Shown: positions 1-8,917 of the stretch, in pieces | Numbering within the stretch: the first letter of the stretch is position 1 | How the letters are laid out: each line of letters opens with the position of its first letter | From: CAVOJV01 sp963696325 | GTDB taxonomy: Bacteria > Pseudomonadota > Gammaproteobacteria > Competibacterales > Competibacteraceae | NCBI GenBank assembly: GCA_963696325.1 | Contig: CAVOJV010000039.1 | Location: forward strand, 1 to 64,000 | Direction of reading: 5' to 3' | DNA length: 64,000 bases | Program-made: the position numbers and the translations under genes | The notes under the pieces: model-generated | Database searches by the model: none | Told to the model about the DNA's origin: nothing | What the model saw: the letters and a program-made list of their open reading frames with translations, nothing else

Positions 1-1
1 C

Positions 2-265
2 CGCCACCCGCTCACACCCGAGCAGGACGCCCTCGTGGACGCCATGATGGCGCTGATCCGCCTGCGCGGCGCACAAAACGCCGTCAGCCCGCAAAATTTA
101 GCCAGCCGCAAGGATCTGGAACGGCTGCTGGCGGGGGAACCGGACATACCTTTGCTGCACGGCTGGCGGGCGACCCTGGCCGGCCATGAAGTACAAGCCC
201 TGTTGCGGGGTGCGCTGCGGTTGGAGGTTCACGGCGGCGAGTTGCGCACCGTACCCAGCGACTGA
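2..265 (+). CDS. rnd: Ribonuclease D, C-terminal end (5' truncated by window edge)
   Basis: The frame is open from the first bases and ends at TGA 263-265. The visible 87 residues match the C-terminal part of RNase D, a 3'-5' exoribonuclease of tRNA maturation: the segment with SPQNLASRKDLERLL, followed by PLLHGWR and a leucine-rich last helix, is the usual end of the helical HRDC-like region. The catalytic DEDD exonuclease domain would lie upstream, outside the window. The in-frame GTG at position 35 is an internal valine, not a start. The assignment rests on the ASRK...LL...GWR pattern only. Confidence 0.7.
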   Translation, partial: RHPLTPEQDALVDAMMALIRLRGAQNAVSPQNLASRKDLERLLAGEPDIPLLHGWRATLAGHEVQALLRGALRLEVHGGELRTVPSD

Positions 266-316
266 GCGATGAATGGCCGCGCTCCTGTACGACATCCAAT
301 GCTTGGCCGAAACGGA

Positions 317-1060
317 CTAGATACTGAAATCCTCGTGCAGACCGCATTCCCGCTTGAGACCAAAGAAGCGGGTTTGCTCTTCAGTCATACCGGCGGTCAG
401 GGGCTGGGTGGTATGGATATCGCCGATCGAGATATAGCCCTGCTCCCAGAGAGGGTGGTAGGGCAGATCATATTCTTTCAGGTAGCGGAACACATCCCGG
501 TCGGTCCAATCGATGAGCGGATGCACCTTGACACGCTGGTTGCGCAGCGCCAGCACCTCCAGATTCTGGCGGGTGCTGGATTGCTGGCGCCTTAGGCCAG
601 CGATCCAGGACTGCGCTTGCAGTTCCTCGAGAGCCCGCTGCATGGGCTCGACCTTGGTGATGCGGTTGTAAAGCTCAATGCCTTCCAGGCCCTGCTCCCA
701 AAGTTTGCCATGACGGGCCTCCAGCCAGGCCGGGCTGAGCTCCGGCCGGTAGACCTTGAGGTTCAGGGCCAGCCGTTCGGTTAGGGCATCGATGAACTGA
801 TAAGTCTCCGGGAACAGATAGCCGGTGTCTATCAGGACCACGGGGATGTCCGCGCATTGGCGGATGACCATGTGCAGGGACACGGCGGCCTGGGCGCCGA
901 AACTGGAGGAGAGGACGATGCGCCCCTGAAAACGCTCCAGAGCCCATGCCACGCGTTGCTCGGCACTCATAGACTCCAGTTCCCGATTGACCTGCTCCAA
1001 TTCGAAGCCGGGGAACGCAAAGTCTTTACTGTTTACTGCCATTGCCTGAGCCATCGTCAT
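317..1060 (-). CDS. cysH: Phosphoadenosine phosphosulfate (PAPS) reductase
   Basis: Reduces PAPS to sulfite with thioredoxin in assimilatory sulfate reduction, in the cytoplasm. The sequence shows the PP-loop SSSFGAQ, the DTGYLFPETY motif, the GLRRQQSSTR substrate loop and the C-terminal KRECGLH with the catalytic cysteine. The two extra cysteine pairs of the [4Fe-4S] APS-reductase type are absent, which favours PAPS as substrate. The frame is open to 1120, but the first 20 codons (MFISFCKSYF...) do not look like the family, so the ATG at 1060 is preferred. A lone gene, convergent with the rnd end. The leader from about 1090 to 1190 is strikingly AT-rich and probably holds the promoter. Confidence 0.92.
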   Translation of the reverse strand: MTMAQAMAVNSKDFAFPGFELEQVNRELESMSAEQRVAWALERFQGRIVLSSSFGAQAAVSLHMVIRQCADIPVVLIDTGYLFPETYQFIDALTERLALNLKVYRPELSPAWLEARHGKLWEQGLEGIELYNRITKVEPMQRALEELQAQSWIAGLRRQQSSTRQNLEVLALRNQRVKVHPLIDWTDRDVFRYLKEYDLPYHPLWEQGYISIGDIHTTQPLTAGMTEEQTRFFGLKRECGLHEDFSI

Positions 1061-1192
1061 GTCCGCCTGCTGGAGGTGCTCTTTGTTGGAGAAATAACTT
1101 TTACAAAAAGATATAAACAAAACGTAACATTAGCATCTGCTTAATAAATCAAAAAGAAATTAATTTCTATATATTTATCGCTTATCGCTATA

Positions 1193-1306
1193 TCAATCCG
1201 ATTCAGGCGCCCGCAAGGGGGCGGCGAAGAAATCCCGCTCGCAAGCCATGGCATAGCGGTAAGCCTCCCGGATGGCGGGCCGGTCCTGGGCCAGATCGGC
1301 GTTCAC
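1193..1306 (-). pseudogene. Possible TenA-family (thiaminase II) C-terminal remnant
   Basis: A 36-codon minus-strand frame, cut by an in-frame TAG at 1310-1312, reads REAYRYAMACERDFFAAPL. This resembles the last helix of TenA-like proteins (aromatic and acidic residues followed by FF.AA). It sits beside a thiamine-precursor ABC transporter, where tenA genes are often found, so a decayed tenA is plausible. The match is short and made from memory. No upstream part of the gene remains. The rest of 1061-1500 holds only short hairpins, such as a TCACC/GGTGA stem near 1360, and no TPP-riboswitch core was recognised. Confidence 0.35.
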
Positions 1307-1500
1307 TTGCTAGAGTGGTTGGTGCAATTTGTTCATGCTTATTCCCGGTCGCTTCACCTTACGGTGATCCGCTAGGCATAGCCTAACGCTATTATTATAC
1401 TCGCGACTCTAATAGATCCGGTGTGATCTACTGTCCGACGCAGCGCTTGCGTAATCAAGTATCGCCTGCGCGGCTTAGCGAATCCAAACCCATATCATGC

Positions 1501-2277
1501 GTGAGCACCTTGCCGAATGCCCTTCCAGTAGCCCCTGATCCCTCCACTGCCGCCACCACCGTATCGGTGCGACTGCGTGGCGCCCGTCTGGCCTATGGGG
1601 ATACGGTATTGTTCGATGGCCTGGATCTTTATTTGGAGGGGGGCTGCTTTACCTGTCTGCTGGGTCCCAGCGGGGTGGGGAAAAGCAGCCTGCTGCGCTT
1701 GCTGGCGGGGCTCGCCCCGGCGTTGAAGGTCGCTGAACTGGCGTGCAGTGATGGTTTGCCTCTGGCTGGGCGCATCGCCTACATGGCCCAGCAGGATCTG
1801 CTGTTGCCCTGGCTCACCGTGCTGGAGAACGTCACCCTGGGCAGCCGTCTGCGTGGCGAACCGCTGGAGCTGGACAGGGCTGGCAGATTGCTGGAGCAGG
1901 TTGGCCTGAGCGATTATGCCCGCCAGCGGCCCGCCGCCCTGTCCGGGGGCATGAGCCAGCGGGCCGCGCTGGCCCGCACCCTGATGGAAGACCGACCCGT
2001 GGTGCTGATGGATGAACCCTTCTCGGCAGTGGACGCCCTCACCCGCCTGCGACTGCAAGCCCTGGCCGCGGATACGCTCCGCCGACGCACCGTGCTGCTG
2101 GTCACGCATGACCCCATCGAAGCCCTGCGCCTGGGCCGGCATATCCTGCTCATGAACGGCCAGCCGGCGCGCTTGCAGGCTCTGCCAGATTTGCCCGGCG
2201 CGCCGCCCCGTGACCCGACCGAGCCGGCGGTGCAAGTCGCCTACCGGAACCTGCTGCGGCGGCTGGGGGTGGGCTAG
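1501..2277 (+). CDS. thiZ: ABC transporter ATP-binding protein, thiamine-precursor (HMP) uptake
   Basis: Cytoplasmic ATPase that energises import of a thiamine pyrimidine precursor with the next two genes. Visible motifs: Walker A GPSGVGKSS, Q-loop MAQQDLLLPW, signature LSGGMSQR, Walker B VVLMDEPFSAVD and H-loop LVTHD. The open frame begins at 1423, but the first 26 codons have no ABC similarity. The GTG at 1501 gives a normal length of about 258 residues. The stop overlaps the GTG start of the permease by one base, so the two are translationally coupled. Substrate is inferred from the NMT1/THI5-like binding protein downstream; taurine and nitrate ABC ATPases are close relatives. Confidence 0.8.
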   Translation: MSTLPNALPVAPDPSTAATTVSVRLRGARLAYGDTVLFDGLDLYLEGGCFTCLLGPSGVGKSSLLRLLAGLAPALKVAELACSDGLPLAGRIAYMAQQDLLLPWLTVLENVTLGSRLRGEPLELDRAGRLLEQVGLSDYARQRPAALSGGMSQRAALARTLMEDRPVVLMDEPFSAVDALTRLRLQALAADTLRRRTVLLVTHDPIEALRLGRHILLMNGQPARLQALPDLPGAPPRDPTEPAVQVAYRNLLRRLGVG

Positions 2278-3044
2278 TGGCCATGCTGCGCTTGGTCGTT
2301 ACCGCCATTGTGCTGGTTGTGCTGTGGCAAACCCTCGTGCTGATCACTGGCGTGCCGCCTTATATTCTGCCCGGCCCCGCGGCGGTGGCCGCGAGTCTGC
2401 TGGATAATGCCGGTCTGCTCCTTGGGCACGCCGGGATCACGGCTCTGGAAATCCTGGCCGGCATGCTGTTCGGCACCGCGCTGGGCTGCACCAGCGCCCT
2501 GCTGCTCGGCTATTTCCAGGGCGCGCGGCGCTGGCTGCTGCCGGTACTGGTAGCCTCGCAGGCTATTCCCGTGTTCGCCATCGCGCCGCTGCTGGTGCTG
2601 TGGCTGGGTTATGGTATGGGTTCCAAGATCGCCATGGCGACTCTGATCATATATTTTCCCGTCACCGCTAATTTTTACGATGGCCTGCGCCATACACAGC
2701 GTGGTTGGCTGGAACTGGCTCATACCATGCTCCCCCGTGAACACCGCTGGGCCGTGCTGCGCCATATCGCCATTCCTGCCGCCCTGCCCGCGCTGGCCTC
2801 CGGGCTGCGGGTGGCCGCCGCTGTCGCCCCGATCGGTGCGGTGGTCGGTGAATGGGTGGGTGCCAGCGCGGGCCTGGGATATCTCATGCTACACGCCAAT
2901 GGCCGCATGCAGGTGGATCTGATGTTCGCCGCCCTGTTCACCCTGGCACTGCTAGCTGTTACCCTGTATTTCGCCGTGGATATCGGACTCAAACACCTGA
3001 TTCCCTGGCATGCCGATCTCACCTCCGCACCCGAGAAGTTCTAA
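2277..3044 (+). CDS. thiX: ABC transporter permease, thiamine-precursor (HMP) uptake
   Basis: Inner-membrane permease of the binding-protein-dependent transport family (SsuC/TauC/ThiX type), about 255 residues with roughly six hydrophobic segments beginning at the N-terminus (LVVTAIVLVVLWQTLVL). The cytoplasmic EAA-like loop is seen around AAAVAPIGAVVGEWVG, near the C-terminal third. The start is GTG 2277, overlapping the TAG of the ATPase; ATG 2283 is the alternative. Followed after two bases by the substrate-binding protein. Together the three genes make a standard importer operon. Confidence 0.82.
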   Translation: MAMLRLVVTAIVLVVLWQTLVLITGVPPYILPGPAAVAASLLDNAGLLLGHAGITALEILAGMLFGTALGCTSALLLGYFQGARRWLLPVLVASQAIPVFAIAPLLVLWLGYGMGSKIAMATLIIYFPVTANFYDGLRHTQRGWLELAHTMLPREHRWAVLRHIAIPAALPALASGLRVAAAVAPIGAVVGEWVGASAGLGYLMLHANGRMQVDLMFAALFTLALLAVTLYFAVDIGLKHLIPWHADLTSAPEKF

Positions 3045-3046
3045 CG

Positions 3047-3997
3047 ATGTCCAAGAGAGTCCGCTTTATCGTTTCCTTCATTGCGCTGGCATTGCTCAAC
3101 GGCACTGTCGAGGCGACCTCCCAGAAACTGACCGTCATGCTGGACTGGTTTGTGAACCCCGATCATGCCCCCCTGGTGGTGGCGGTGGAAAAGGGCTTCT
3201 TCACCGCCCAGGGGCTGGACGTGGAACTCATTGCCCCCGCCGATCCCAACGATCCGCCCAAACTGGCAGCCGCCGGTAAGACCGATATTGCCATTTCCTA
3301 TCAGCCGCAATTGTACATCTACGTTAACCAGGGCTTGCCGCTGAAGCGTTTCGGCACGCTGATCGCTACGCCCTTGAACTCAGTCGTGGTGCTCCAGGAC
3401 AGTCCAATCAAGTCCATCGCCGACCTCAGGGGACGCAAGATCGGCTACTCCGTGGGCGGCTTTGAAGATGCGCTGCTCAAGGCCTTGTTGGCCAGGCACG
3501 GCATCAAGCTCGACGAAGTGACGCTGGTCAATGTGAATTTCTCGCTATCGCCGTCGCTGATCTCCGGCCAGGTGGACGCCGTGATCGGCGCCTTTCGCAA
3601 TTTTGAACTGAATCAGATGGATCTCGTTAACAAGCCGGGGCGGGCCTTTTACCTGGAAGAGGAAGGCATCCCGGCCTACGACGAACTGATTATGGTCACC
3701 AACCGCGATAAGCTGAACGATCCTCGCCTGCGGGGGTTTTTGCGGGCGGTGGAACAGGCCACCCAGTTTATTCTCAACCATCCCCAGGAGAGCTGGGGGC
3801 TATTTATAAAAAACCATAAGGAATTGGACGATGAACTGAACCGCCGCGCCTGGCGCGATACCTTGCCGCGCTTCGCCCTGCGCCCGGCTGCTCTGGATAC
3901 CGGCCGCTACACGCGCTTCGCCCGCTTTCTGGCGGAACAGGGGATCATCAAGGAGGCTCGGCCGGTCTCCGACTATGCGGTGGAGCTGGTGGACTGA
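3047..3997 (+). CDS. thiY: ABC transporter substrate-binding protein, NMT1/THI5-like
   Basis: Periplasmic receptor of the HMP/thiamine-precursor importer. An N-terminal signal peptide (hydrophobic FIVSFIALALLNGTVEA) precedes the mature region. The hallmark DWFVNPDHAPL at the start of the NMT1 domain is typical of ThiY/THI5-like pyrimidine binders, followed by the IAISYQPQ hinge region. ATG 3047 lies two bases after the permease stop. The upstream part of the open frame (2852-3046) is a shadow of the permease gene. Roughly 316 residues, a normal length. Thiamine pyrimidine is the likely ligand; related NMT1 proteins bind taurine, nitrate or riboflavin. Confidence 0.82.
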   Translation: MSKRVRFIVSFIALALLNGTVEATSQKLTVMLDWFVNPDHAPLVVAVEKGFFTAQGLDVELIAPADPNDPPKLAAAGKTDIAISYQPQLYIYVNQGLPLKRFGTLIATPLNSVVVLQDSPIKSIADLRGRKIGYSVGGFEDALLKALLARHGIKLDEVTLVNVNFSLSPSLISGQVDAVIGAFRNFELNQMDLVNKPGRAFYLEEEGIPAYDELIMVTNRDKLNDPRLRGFLRAVEQATQFILNHPQESWGLFIKNHKELDDELNRRAWRDTLPRFALRPAALDTGRYTRFARFLAEQGIIKEARPVSDYAVELVD

Positions 3998-4103
3998 CGC
4001 CTCAGCCAACTGGCAGTGGCTTATATGCTACAATTTTTCGTATTGTGAGCAGCCGACCAACCGGAATGCGCTCCAGTACCGCATTGAATCAGGAATCCAC
4101 AAG

Positions 4104-4763
4104 ATGAACGACATCGATTTCGAGCAGGCCCGTTTTAACATGATCGAGCAACAGATCCGTACCTGGGAGGTGTTGGATCAACGGGTATTGGATGTGATCG
4201 CCAGCACGCCGCGGGAGGATTTCGTACCTCCGCGGTACCGCACTCTGGCTTTCACCGACGTAGCCATTCCTATTGGCCATGGGCAGGTAATGATGCATCC
4301 CAACGTCGAGGGTCGCTTGCTGCAAGCACTGGCTATCCAACCCTCCGACCGCATTCTCGAGGTAGGCACCGGCAGCGGCTACCTAACCGCTTGTCTGGCG
4401 CGGCTCGGCGCCAGCGTGCTCAGCGTGGATATCATTCCGGAATTCACCGAGACCGCTCAGCGTAAGCTCAAGGCGCACAGCGTCAACAAGGTAACCTTGC
4501 TTAGCGGCGATGCCGCGCGTGGCTGGGGCAACCATAACCATGACGCCATCGCCATCACCGGTTCCCTGCCAGTATTGCCCGCTAGCTGGCGCCAGCGATT
4601 GAGTGTGGGCGGACGGCTGTTCGTCATTGTCGGCGAGCACCCTATCATGGAAGCCCTGTTAATTACTCGGGTCGGCGAGCGGGAATGGACCGAGGAAAGC
4701 CTGTTCGACACCGAACTGGCTTCCTTGCTCAATGCCAGCAAGCCTGTTGCCTTCGAATTTTAA
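4104..4763 (+). CDS. Protein-L-isoaspartate O-methyltransferase family protein
   Basis: A SAM-dependent methyltransferase of the PCMT family, 219 residues. Motif I, VGTGSGYLTA, lies at about residues 87-96, followed by an acidic residue of motif II (SVDII). In genuine repair enzymes an ISQP-type segment follows GxGQ, but here the equivalent reads GHGQVMMHPNVE, so isoaspartate repair activity is doubtful. This variant is commonly found directly upstream of rhodanese and tolC genes in Gammaproteobacteria, as here, suggesting a link to outer-membrane export. Start ATG 4104 gives the standard N-terminus (FNMIEQQIRTW); the upstream open frame overlaps untranslated leader. Confidence 0.82.
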   Translation: MNDIDFEQARFNMIEQQIRTWEVLDQRVLDVIASTPREDFVPPRYRTLAFTDVAIPIGHGQVMMHPNVEGRLLQALAIQPSDRILEVGTGSGYLTACLARLGASVLSVDIIPEFTETAQRKLKAHSVNKVTLLSGDAARGWGNHNHDAIAITGSLPVLPASWRQRLSVGGRLFVIVGEHPIMEALLITRVGEREWTEESLFDTELASLLNASKPVAFEF

Positions 4764-4775
4764 ACGCTGTCCTTC

Positions 4776-5096
4776 ATGCAACAATGCAATCCGAATCAAT
4801 TGTGGACCCGTCTCGACGCGGGCGAGCAACCACCCTTGCTGCTGGATGTGCGTGAACCCTGGGAATTCGAGCTGTGCCGGATCGAGGGTTCCGTCAACCT
4901 GCCGATCAATCGCATCCCTGCGGCCATCGACCAATTGGATCCGGCGCGAGAGATGGTGGTGATCTGTCATCATGGTGTGCGCAGTTTGCAAGTGGCCCGG
5001 TTCCTGGAGCAGCAAGGTTTTGAAAAGACCATCAACCTGACGGGTGGAATTGACGCCTGGTCTCGGGATGTGGATCCGAGCGTTCCTACTTACTGA
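4776..5096 (+). CDS. Single-domain rhodanese
   Basis: A 106-residue rhodanese domain with the active-site loop CHHGVRS (Cys64) and the LLLDVREPWEF motif (residues 21-31). It would carry a persulfide on Cys64 and act in cytoplasmic sulfur transfer or thiol redox chemistry. It begins 12 bases after the PCMT-like gene and lies upstream of tolC, an arrangement recurrent in Gammaproteobacteria. The acceptor is unknown. No signal peptide is seen. Confidence 0.88.
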   Translation: MQQCNPNQLWTRLDAGEQPPLLLDVREPWEFELCRIEGSVNLPINRIPAAIDQLDPAREMVVICHHGVRSLQVARFLEQQGFEKTINLTGGIDAWSRDVDPSVPTY

Positions 5097-5689
5097 CGTC
5101 TTTGCTTACTATCAACCGCTCAAATAGGGCTTTTCAATACTTCAGGGAAGTTACTAATGATCAATAAATGCAAAATCATAGCTCGCTATTCGACCCCACT
5201 GGCCTTACTGGGTGTCGTGGAACTATTGGGTATGCAGAAGGCAGGCACCGCGCCGCCCCCCATTCTTCCCCCGCTCACCAATATCTGCATTACGTTCCCG
5301 GCATTGTGCTCGGGTGGAGCTATAATTCCTACGGTGCCGAAGCCGAAGGGACCCTATACGGTGTTCACCGTACCACTCTGCCGGATACAGGACACGCGCT
5401 CACCGCAGTGACTGCCGTTGGGCGCGCCCTTCTTCGCCTGGCATCTCCCCGCGAGATCGCGCCCCGACACGAGGCAAGGAAACGCATTTTGGACCGCTCG
5501 ACTAAACGCGCATTCCCAGACCAAAGCCTACTGATTCTGGCCTATCAGTCACGAACAATAATCTTAATCGGTATCTAACCCCCAATAGGTAGCCCGCGTA
5601 AAGCTACCCTGTTTGCATCTCTGGCGGCCATTACCCAGCGGTTGTATATTAGAGATTGTTAATTAACGAATCCTAGGAATCCCTCAGCC
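5097..5689. other. Gene-poor stretch between rhodanese and tolC
   Basis: Two overlapping open frames of 84 and 136 codons begin at 5157 and 5168, but neither shows recognisable motifs, a clean ribosome-binding site or plausible composition, and both are proline/arginine patchworks. No RNA gene or repeat was recognised. The last 60 bases before tolC are AT-rich (TTGTATATTAGAG, then TTAATTAA) and probably carry the tolC promoter. Confidence 0.4.
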
Positions 5690-7018
5690 ATGTTCAGATT
5701 GCATCGACTTCTCCTGGCCGGCCTGATTTCCGCCGTTGTTAGCCAGCCGTTGTGGGCTGAAGATCTGCTGACGGTCTATCGTCAGGCTGCCGACAGCGAC
5801 CCGCAGATCAAGGCCGCCGACGCGACCCGCCAGGCGAATCTGGAGGCAAAGCCCCAGGCCAGAGCCCTGTTGCTGCCTACCCTAAGCGCCAGGGGCGGAC
5901 AGCTACGCAACTTCAACGTAGAAAGCGACGTTGGCGTGTTAAACAAAAGTTATAACAGCCACGAGTACGACATCGGCATCACGCAACCGGTCTTTAATCA
6001 AGATAGCCTGGTAAGGCAGCGTCAAGCCGACATCACCGTGAAACAGTCTGACGTTGACTATCTTGGCGTTCAGCAGAGCGTGCTCCTGCAAGTAGCCGAA
6101 CGTTATTTCGGCGTGCTGTCGGCTCTGGATACGCTGACTGCCACTACTTCTGCCAAGGATGCCTTTGCCCGCCAGTTGGAACAGGCCAATCGGCGTTTCG
6201 AAGTGGGGCTGGCCACTATTACCGACGTTTACGATGCCCAGGCTCGCTTCGATTTAGCGGTAGCCGATGAAGTCACTGCGCGTCAGGTATTAGACGACAG
6301 CCGGGAGGCGTTGCGTCAACTAACCGGGCGATATTATGAGCAGTTAAATGAACTCAACGAAAAGGCGCCCTTCGATCCGCCTAAGCCCGCCAGCCAGGAC
6401 GAGTGGATAGCCAAGGCGATGGCCAATAATCCGCAGTTACAGAGCGCCGCCTTAGGGGTGGAAAATGCCCGGGAAAATATCAATCTCCAGAAAGCGGGCC
6501 ACTATCCCTCGGTTGACTTAGTGGCGGGTTATTCGGATTTCGAAAATGATGCCAGGCAAACTCAGGGTAATAACGTAGGCTTCCAACTGAAGGTACCCCT
6601 CTATCAGGGCGGGGCGGTGGTTTCCCGTACTCGCCAGGCCGCTTACCAGTATGAGGCGGCCAAGCAAAACCTGGAGGAACAGCAGCGCTCCGTTATCCGC
6701 CGGGTTCGGGATGCTTATCAGGGGGTGTTGACGGCTATCAAGCGCATCAAGGCCTATGACCAGGCTCGGGTTTCCAACAAAAGCGCCTTGGAAGCCAACC
6801 AGGCCGGTTTCGATGTGGGCACGCGCACCATCATCGACGTGCTCAACGCGACCCGTGAATTGTACCTGGCTCAACGGAATTATTCCGTGTCCCGTTATGA
6901 CTACATCCTAAACTACTTGCGCCTGAAACAGGCCGCCGGCGAGATCGATGAACAAAACCTGGCGGCAGTCAATCGCTGGTTGCAAAAGCCGATCACGCTG
7001 CCTGTAGGCCCCTCCTAA
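5690..7018 (+). CDS. tolC: TolC family outer-membrane efflux protein
   Basis: Trimeric outer-membrane channel for type I secretion and RND or ABC efflux, 442 residues. A signal peptide (RLLLAGLISAVVSQPLWA) ends near residue 24, followed by the two repeated helical halves of the family: LLTVYRQAADSDPQIKAA starts repeat one, and the second starts near DEWIAKAMANNPQLQSA. The NVGFQLKVPLYQGG segment is the typical second beta-hairpin strand. Length and organisation are normal. The upstream PCMT-like and rhodanese genes form a conserved neighbourhood, but the 590-base gap suggests tolC has its own promoter. Confidence 0.93.
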   Translation: MFRLHRLLLAGLISAVVSQPLWAEDLLTVYRQAADSDPQIKAADATRQANLEAKPQARALLLPTLSARGGQLRNFNVESDVGVLNKSYNSHEYDIGITQPVFNQDSLVRQRQADITVKQSDVDYLGVQQSVLLQVAERYFGVLSALDTLTATTSAKDAFARQLEQANRRFEVGLATITDVYDAQARFDLAVADEVTARQVLDDSREALRQLTGRYYEQLNELNEKAPFDPPKPASQDEWIAKAMANNPQLQSAALGVENARENINLQKAGHYPSVDLVAGYSDFENDARQTQGNNVGFQLKVPLYQGGAVVSRTRQAAYQYEAAKQNLEEQQRSVIRRVRDAYQGVLTAIKRIKAYDQARVSNKSALEANQAGFDVGTRTIIDVLNATRELYLAQRNYSVSRYDYILNYLRLKQAAGEIDEQNLAAVNRWLQKPITLPVGPS

Positions 7019-7076
7019 TCCTCCAGATCGGCTCCAACCAGACAGTATCTGGCTGGGCGAAATAAGGGCGATCTGT

Positions 7077-7871
7077 TCAAAGTAGGCTTTCGTCGCGCAA
7101 GCGATCATAGGTCAGTTTGATAAGATCTAAGCCATAACGGCGCTCCAACCGGCGCACGGTGAAATGGCCCTTGGCCATCTCCTGGAAATGGCTCATGAAC
7201 ATCAAATTGATCGACGCGCCGCCCAGAGCGCCTAAAGCAGGGATCGCTTGCGCCGCGAATTTTTGCGATACCGTGATCCCAAAGCGGGTCGCGATCTTCA
7301 TCACCAGCCTTACCAGGGCCGGCGCTCCTTCGTCCACAAGGTGCTGCTGAGCAAGATAGTGCGCGGCGTCCGAAACGGAACTGGCCAGCGCCGCCCGCAC
7401 CGCGTAATAGCCCGTTTCCGCGCCGTTGTCCGCCTGGCTCCGGCCGCCCAGGGCGAAGACCTCCAGGCAGGCCAGCCGGGCTTGCAGGACGCTGATGTCC
7501 TCCCCCTCACTGCGGGCGATATCGGCGATCGAGCGCAACATGAGCATCGTGGAGAGCGGCAGTTCCACGGTTAGCGCCGGCGCCCCGAAAAAACCCCCCA
7601 ACGCGCCGCTGAGGCCGGACAGGAACTTGTGGGTCGCGTTGGACGATTCTCGTTGCTGGGCGTCCAGCGTAAGCACCGCCAGATCCAACGCTTTGCCTAT
7701 CGCTTTCCGGCTCGCTTCATGGACGGAGGCGGACACGGGCGCTGGCAAGAGCTCAAGGGCCTTTTCGATGGGCGAACCCACCATGGTCGTCAGGCGGGCG
7801 GCAAGGCCGGGATTCTCCAGGATCGCCACCGCCCGCTCAAGATCTTCAAGATCGGCTGGATCAAGATTCAT
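7077..7871 (-). CDS. EcsC family protein
   Basis: 264 residues matching the EcsC family: conserved HKFLSGLSGALGGFFG, a hydrophobic ALTVELPLSTMLMLRSIADIA segment, and the C-terminal GGASINLMFMSHFQEMAKGHF motif, near-diagnostic of the family. Function is not established; Bacillus EcsC is encoded with an ABC transporter, but many proteobacterial members stand alone, as here. The protein has several alanine/glycine-rich helices that could associate with membranes. Convergent with tolC; divergent from creA. Confidence 0.9.
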   Translation of the reverse strand: MNLDPADLEDLERAVAILENPGLAARLTTMVGSPIEKALELLPAPVSASVHEASRKAIGKALDLAVLTLDAQQRESSNATHKFLSGLSGALGGFFGAPALTVELPLSTMLMLRSIADIARSEGEDISVLQARLACLEVFALGGRSQADNGAETGYYAVRAALASSVSDAAHYLAQQHLVDEGAPALVRLVMKIATRFGITVSQKFAAQAIPALGALGGASINLMFMSHFQEMAKGHFTVRRLERRYGLDLIKLTYDRLRDESLL

Positions 7872-7983
7872 ACGCGCTCCTTGAATGCCCGGAATTTCTT
7901 TCCTGCAGTATCCTCCGGTATCATGCCGATAGCCAGGGTCGCCTTCAGCAGGTTCCGGGCATTCATCAGTACGAGGTAGTTAA

Positions 7984-8460
7984 ATGACCATCAAATGGCT
8001 GGCCGGTCTTATCGGCGGTGCGGTGTTCGCCATTCACGTAAGCCATGCCGAGGAGATCGGCAGCGTTGATACGGCGTTCAAACTGCTGGGCGCCAACCAC
8101 AAAATCGTCATCGAAGCCTTCGACGATCCCAAAGTCGAGGGCGTCGCCTGCCATGTGAGTCGCGCCAGGACGGGCGGCATCAAGGGCAGCCTGGGGCTGG
8201 CCGAAGACACCTCGGATGCCTCCATCGCCTGCCGGCAGGTGGGGCCGGTGCGGTTCACGGAGAAATTCGACGATGGCGAAGAGGCATTCAACGAACGGCG
8301 TTCCCTGCTGTTCAAGAAATTGCGGGTAGTGCGCTTCCTCGACAAAAAGCGCAATACCTTGGTTTATCTGGTCTACACCGACAAATTGATCGACGGTTCG
8401 CCGCAGAATTCCATTTCGACCGTGCCGATCATGCCCTGGCCGGCAGCGGGTCCCCGCTGA
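7984..8460 (+). CDS. creA: CreA family periplasmic protein
   Basis: 158 residues with a signal peptide (WLAGLIGGAVFAIHVSHA) and the CreA signature: EEIGSVDTAFK, then HKIVIEAFDDPKV, VACHVSRA, the GIKGSLGLAEDTS loop and ACRQVGP. The family is periplasmic and widespread in Proteobacteria, but its function is unknown. The C-terminal SISTVPIMPW is also conserved. Preceded by an EcsC gene on the opposite strand; the 110-base gap must contain both start signals. Confidence 0.93.
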   Translation: MTIKWLAGLIGGAVFAIHVSHAEEIGSVDTAFKLLGANHKIVIEAFDDPKVEGVACHVSRARTGGIKGSLGLAEDTSDASIACRQVGPVRFTEKFDDGEEAFNERRSLLFKKLRVVRFLDKKRNTLVYLVYTDKLIDGSPQNSISTVPIMPWPAAGPR

Positions 8461-8757
8461 TTATTTTCTGGGAGTTCCCGACTTGGCGAAGATCCACGCG
8501 ATGGCAATACCGCCGATGAGGGAATGGTTTGTTTTCACCAGCGGACTGTCGGCGAAGGTTGCAGCTGAAATGTCGATATAGCGTATAAACCCGCCATACC
8601 ATAGATCGCCCTGGTGGCGTGAGAACCCCAACGCCAGCCGCCAGCCGCCGTCAGCGCTGAAAGCGGGACGCTCCGCGGTTGCGTACTGCGGGTCTACGCC
8701 ATTGTAGTCAGCGAAGCTGATGACACTGAAACCACCCCCAATTCCCAGACGGGTTGG
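8461..8757 (-). pseudogene. MipA/OmpV family outer-membrane protein, C-terminal remnant
   Basis: The last ~98 codons of this minus-strand frame match the C-terminal half of MipA/OmpV beta-barrels: GFSVISFADYNGVDPQYA, a mid-strand W, ADSPLV and a C-terminal IAIAWIF strand. Upstream (to 8931) the frame continues with unrelated residues and overlaps the end of pbpC, so the N-terminal half, including the signal peptide, is lost. This is a truncated gene, not an ORF with a different start. Normal MipA proteins are about 250 residues. Confidence 0.65.
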
Positions 8758-8917
8758 TCCTGGCGAACGGCCGGCGTCGTGAAAACCGCAACGAGGGCGC
8801 CTGGCCAAAGCGCCAGCCGATAGGCAACCGGTCTGCGCACGCAAACCTGCCTGACATTGTCTTTCATTGAGCAACCCCAACTCGTTGATAATGAGCAGCA
8901 TCACGCGCCGTGATGTA

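Noticed and set aside
1310..1500. A TPP riboswitch upstream of thiZXY
   Set aside because: The thi-box core elements (CTGAGA and the ACC...CTGATCTGGATAATGCC block) were not found. Only small hairpins occur.
1495..2235. A 246-codon minus-strand frame opposite thiZ
   Set aside because: Shadow of a GC-rich gene; the plus-strand frame has all ABC ATPase motifs.
5157..5578. Two overlapping open frames before tolC as real genes
   Set aside because: No motif, no ribosome-binding site, patchy composition; overlapping in different frames.
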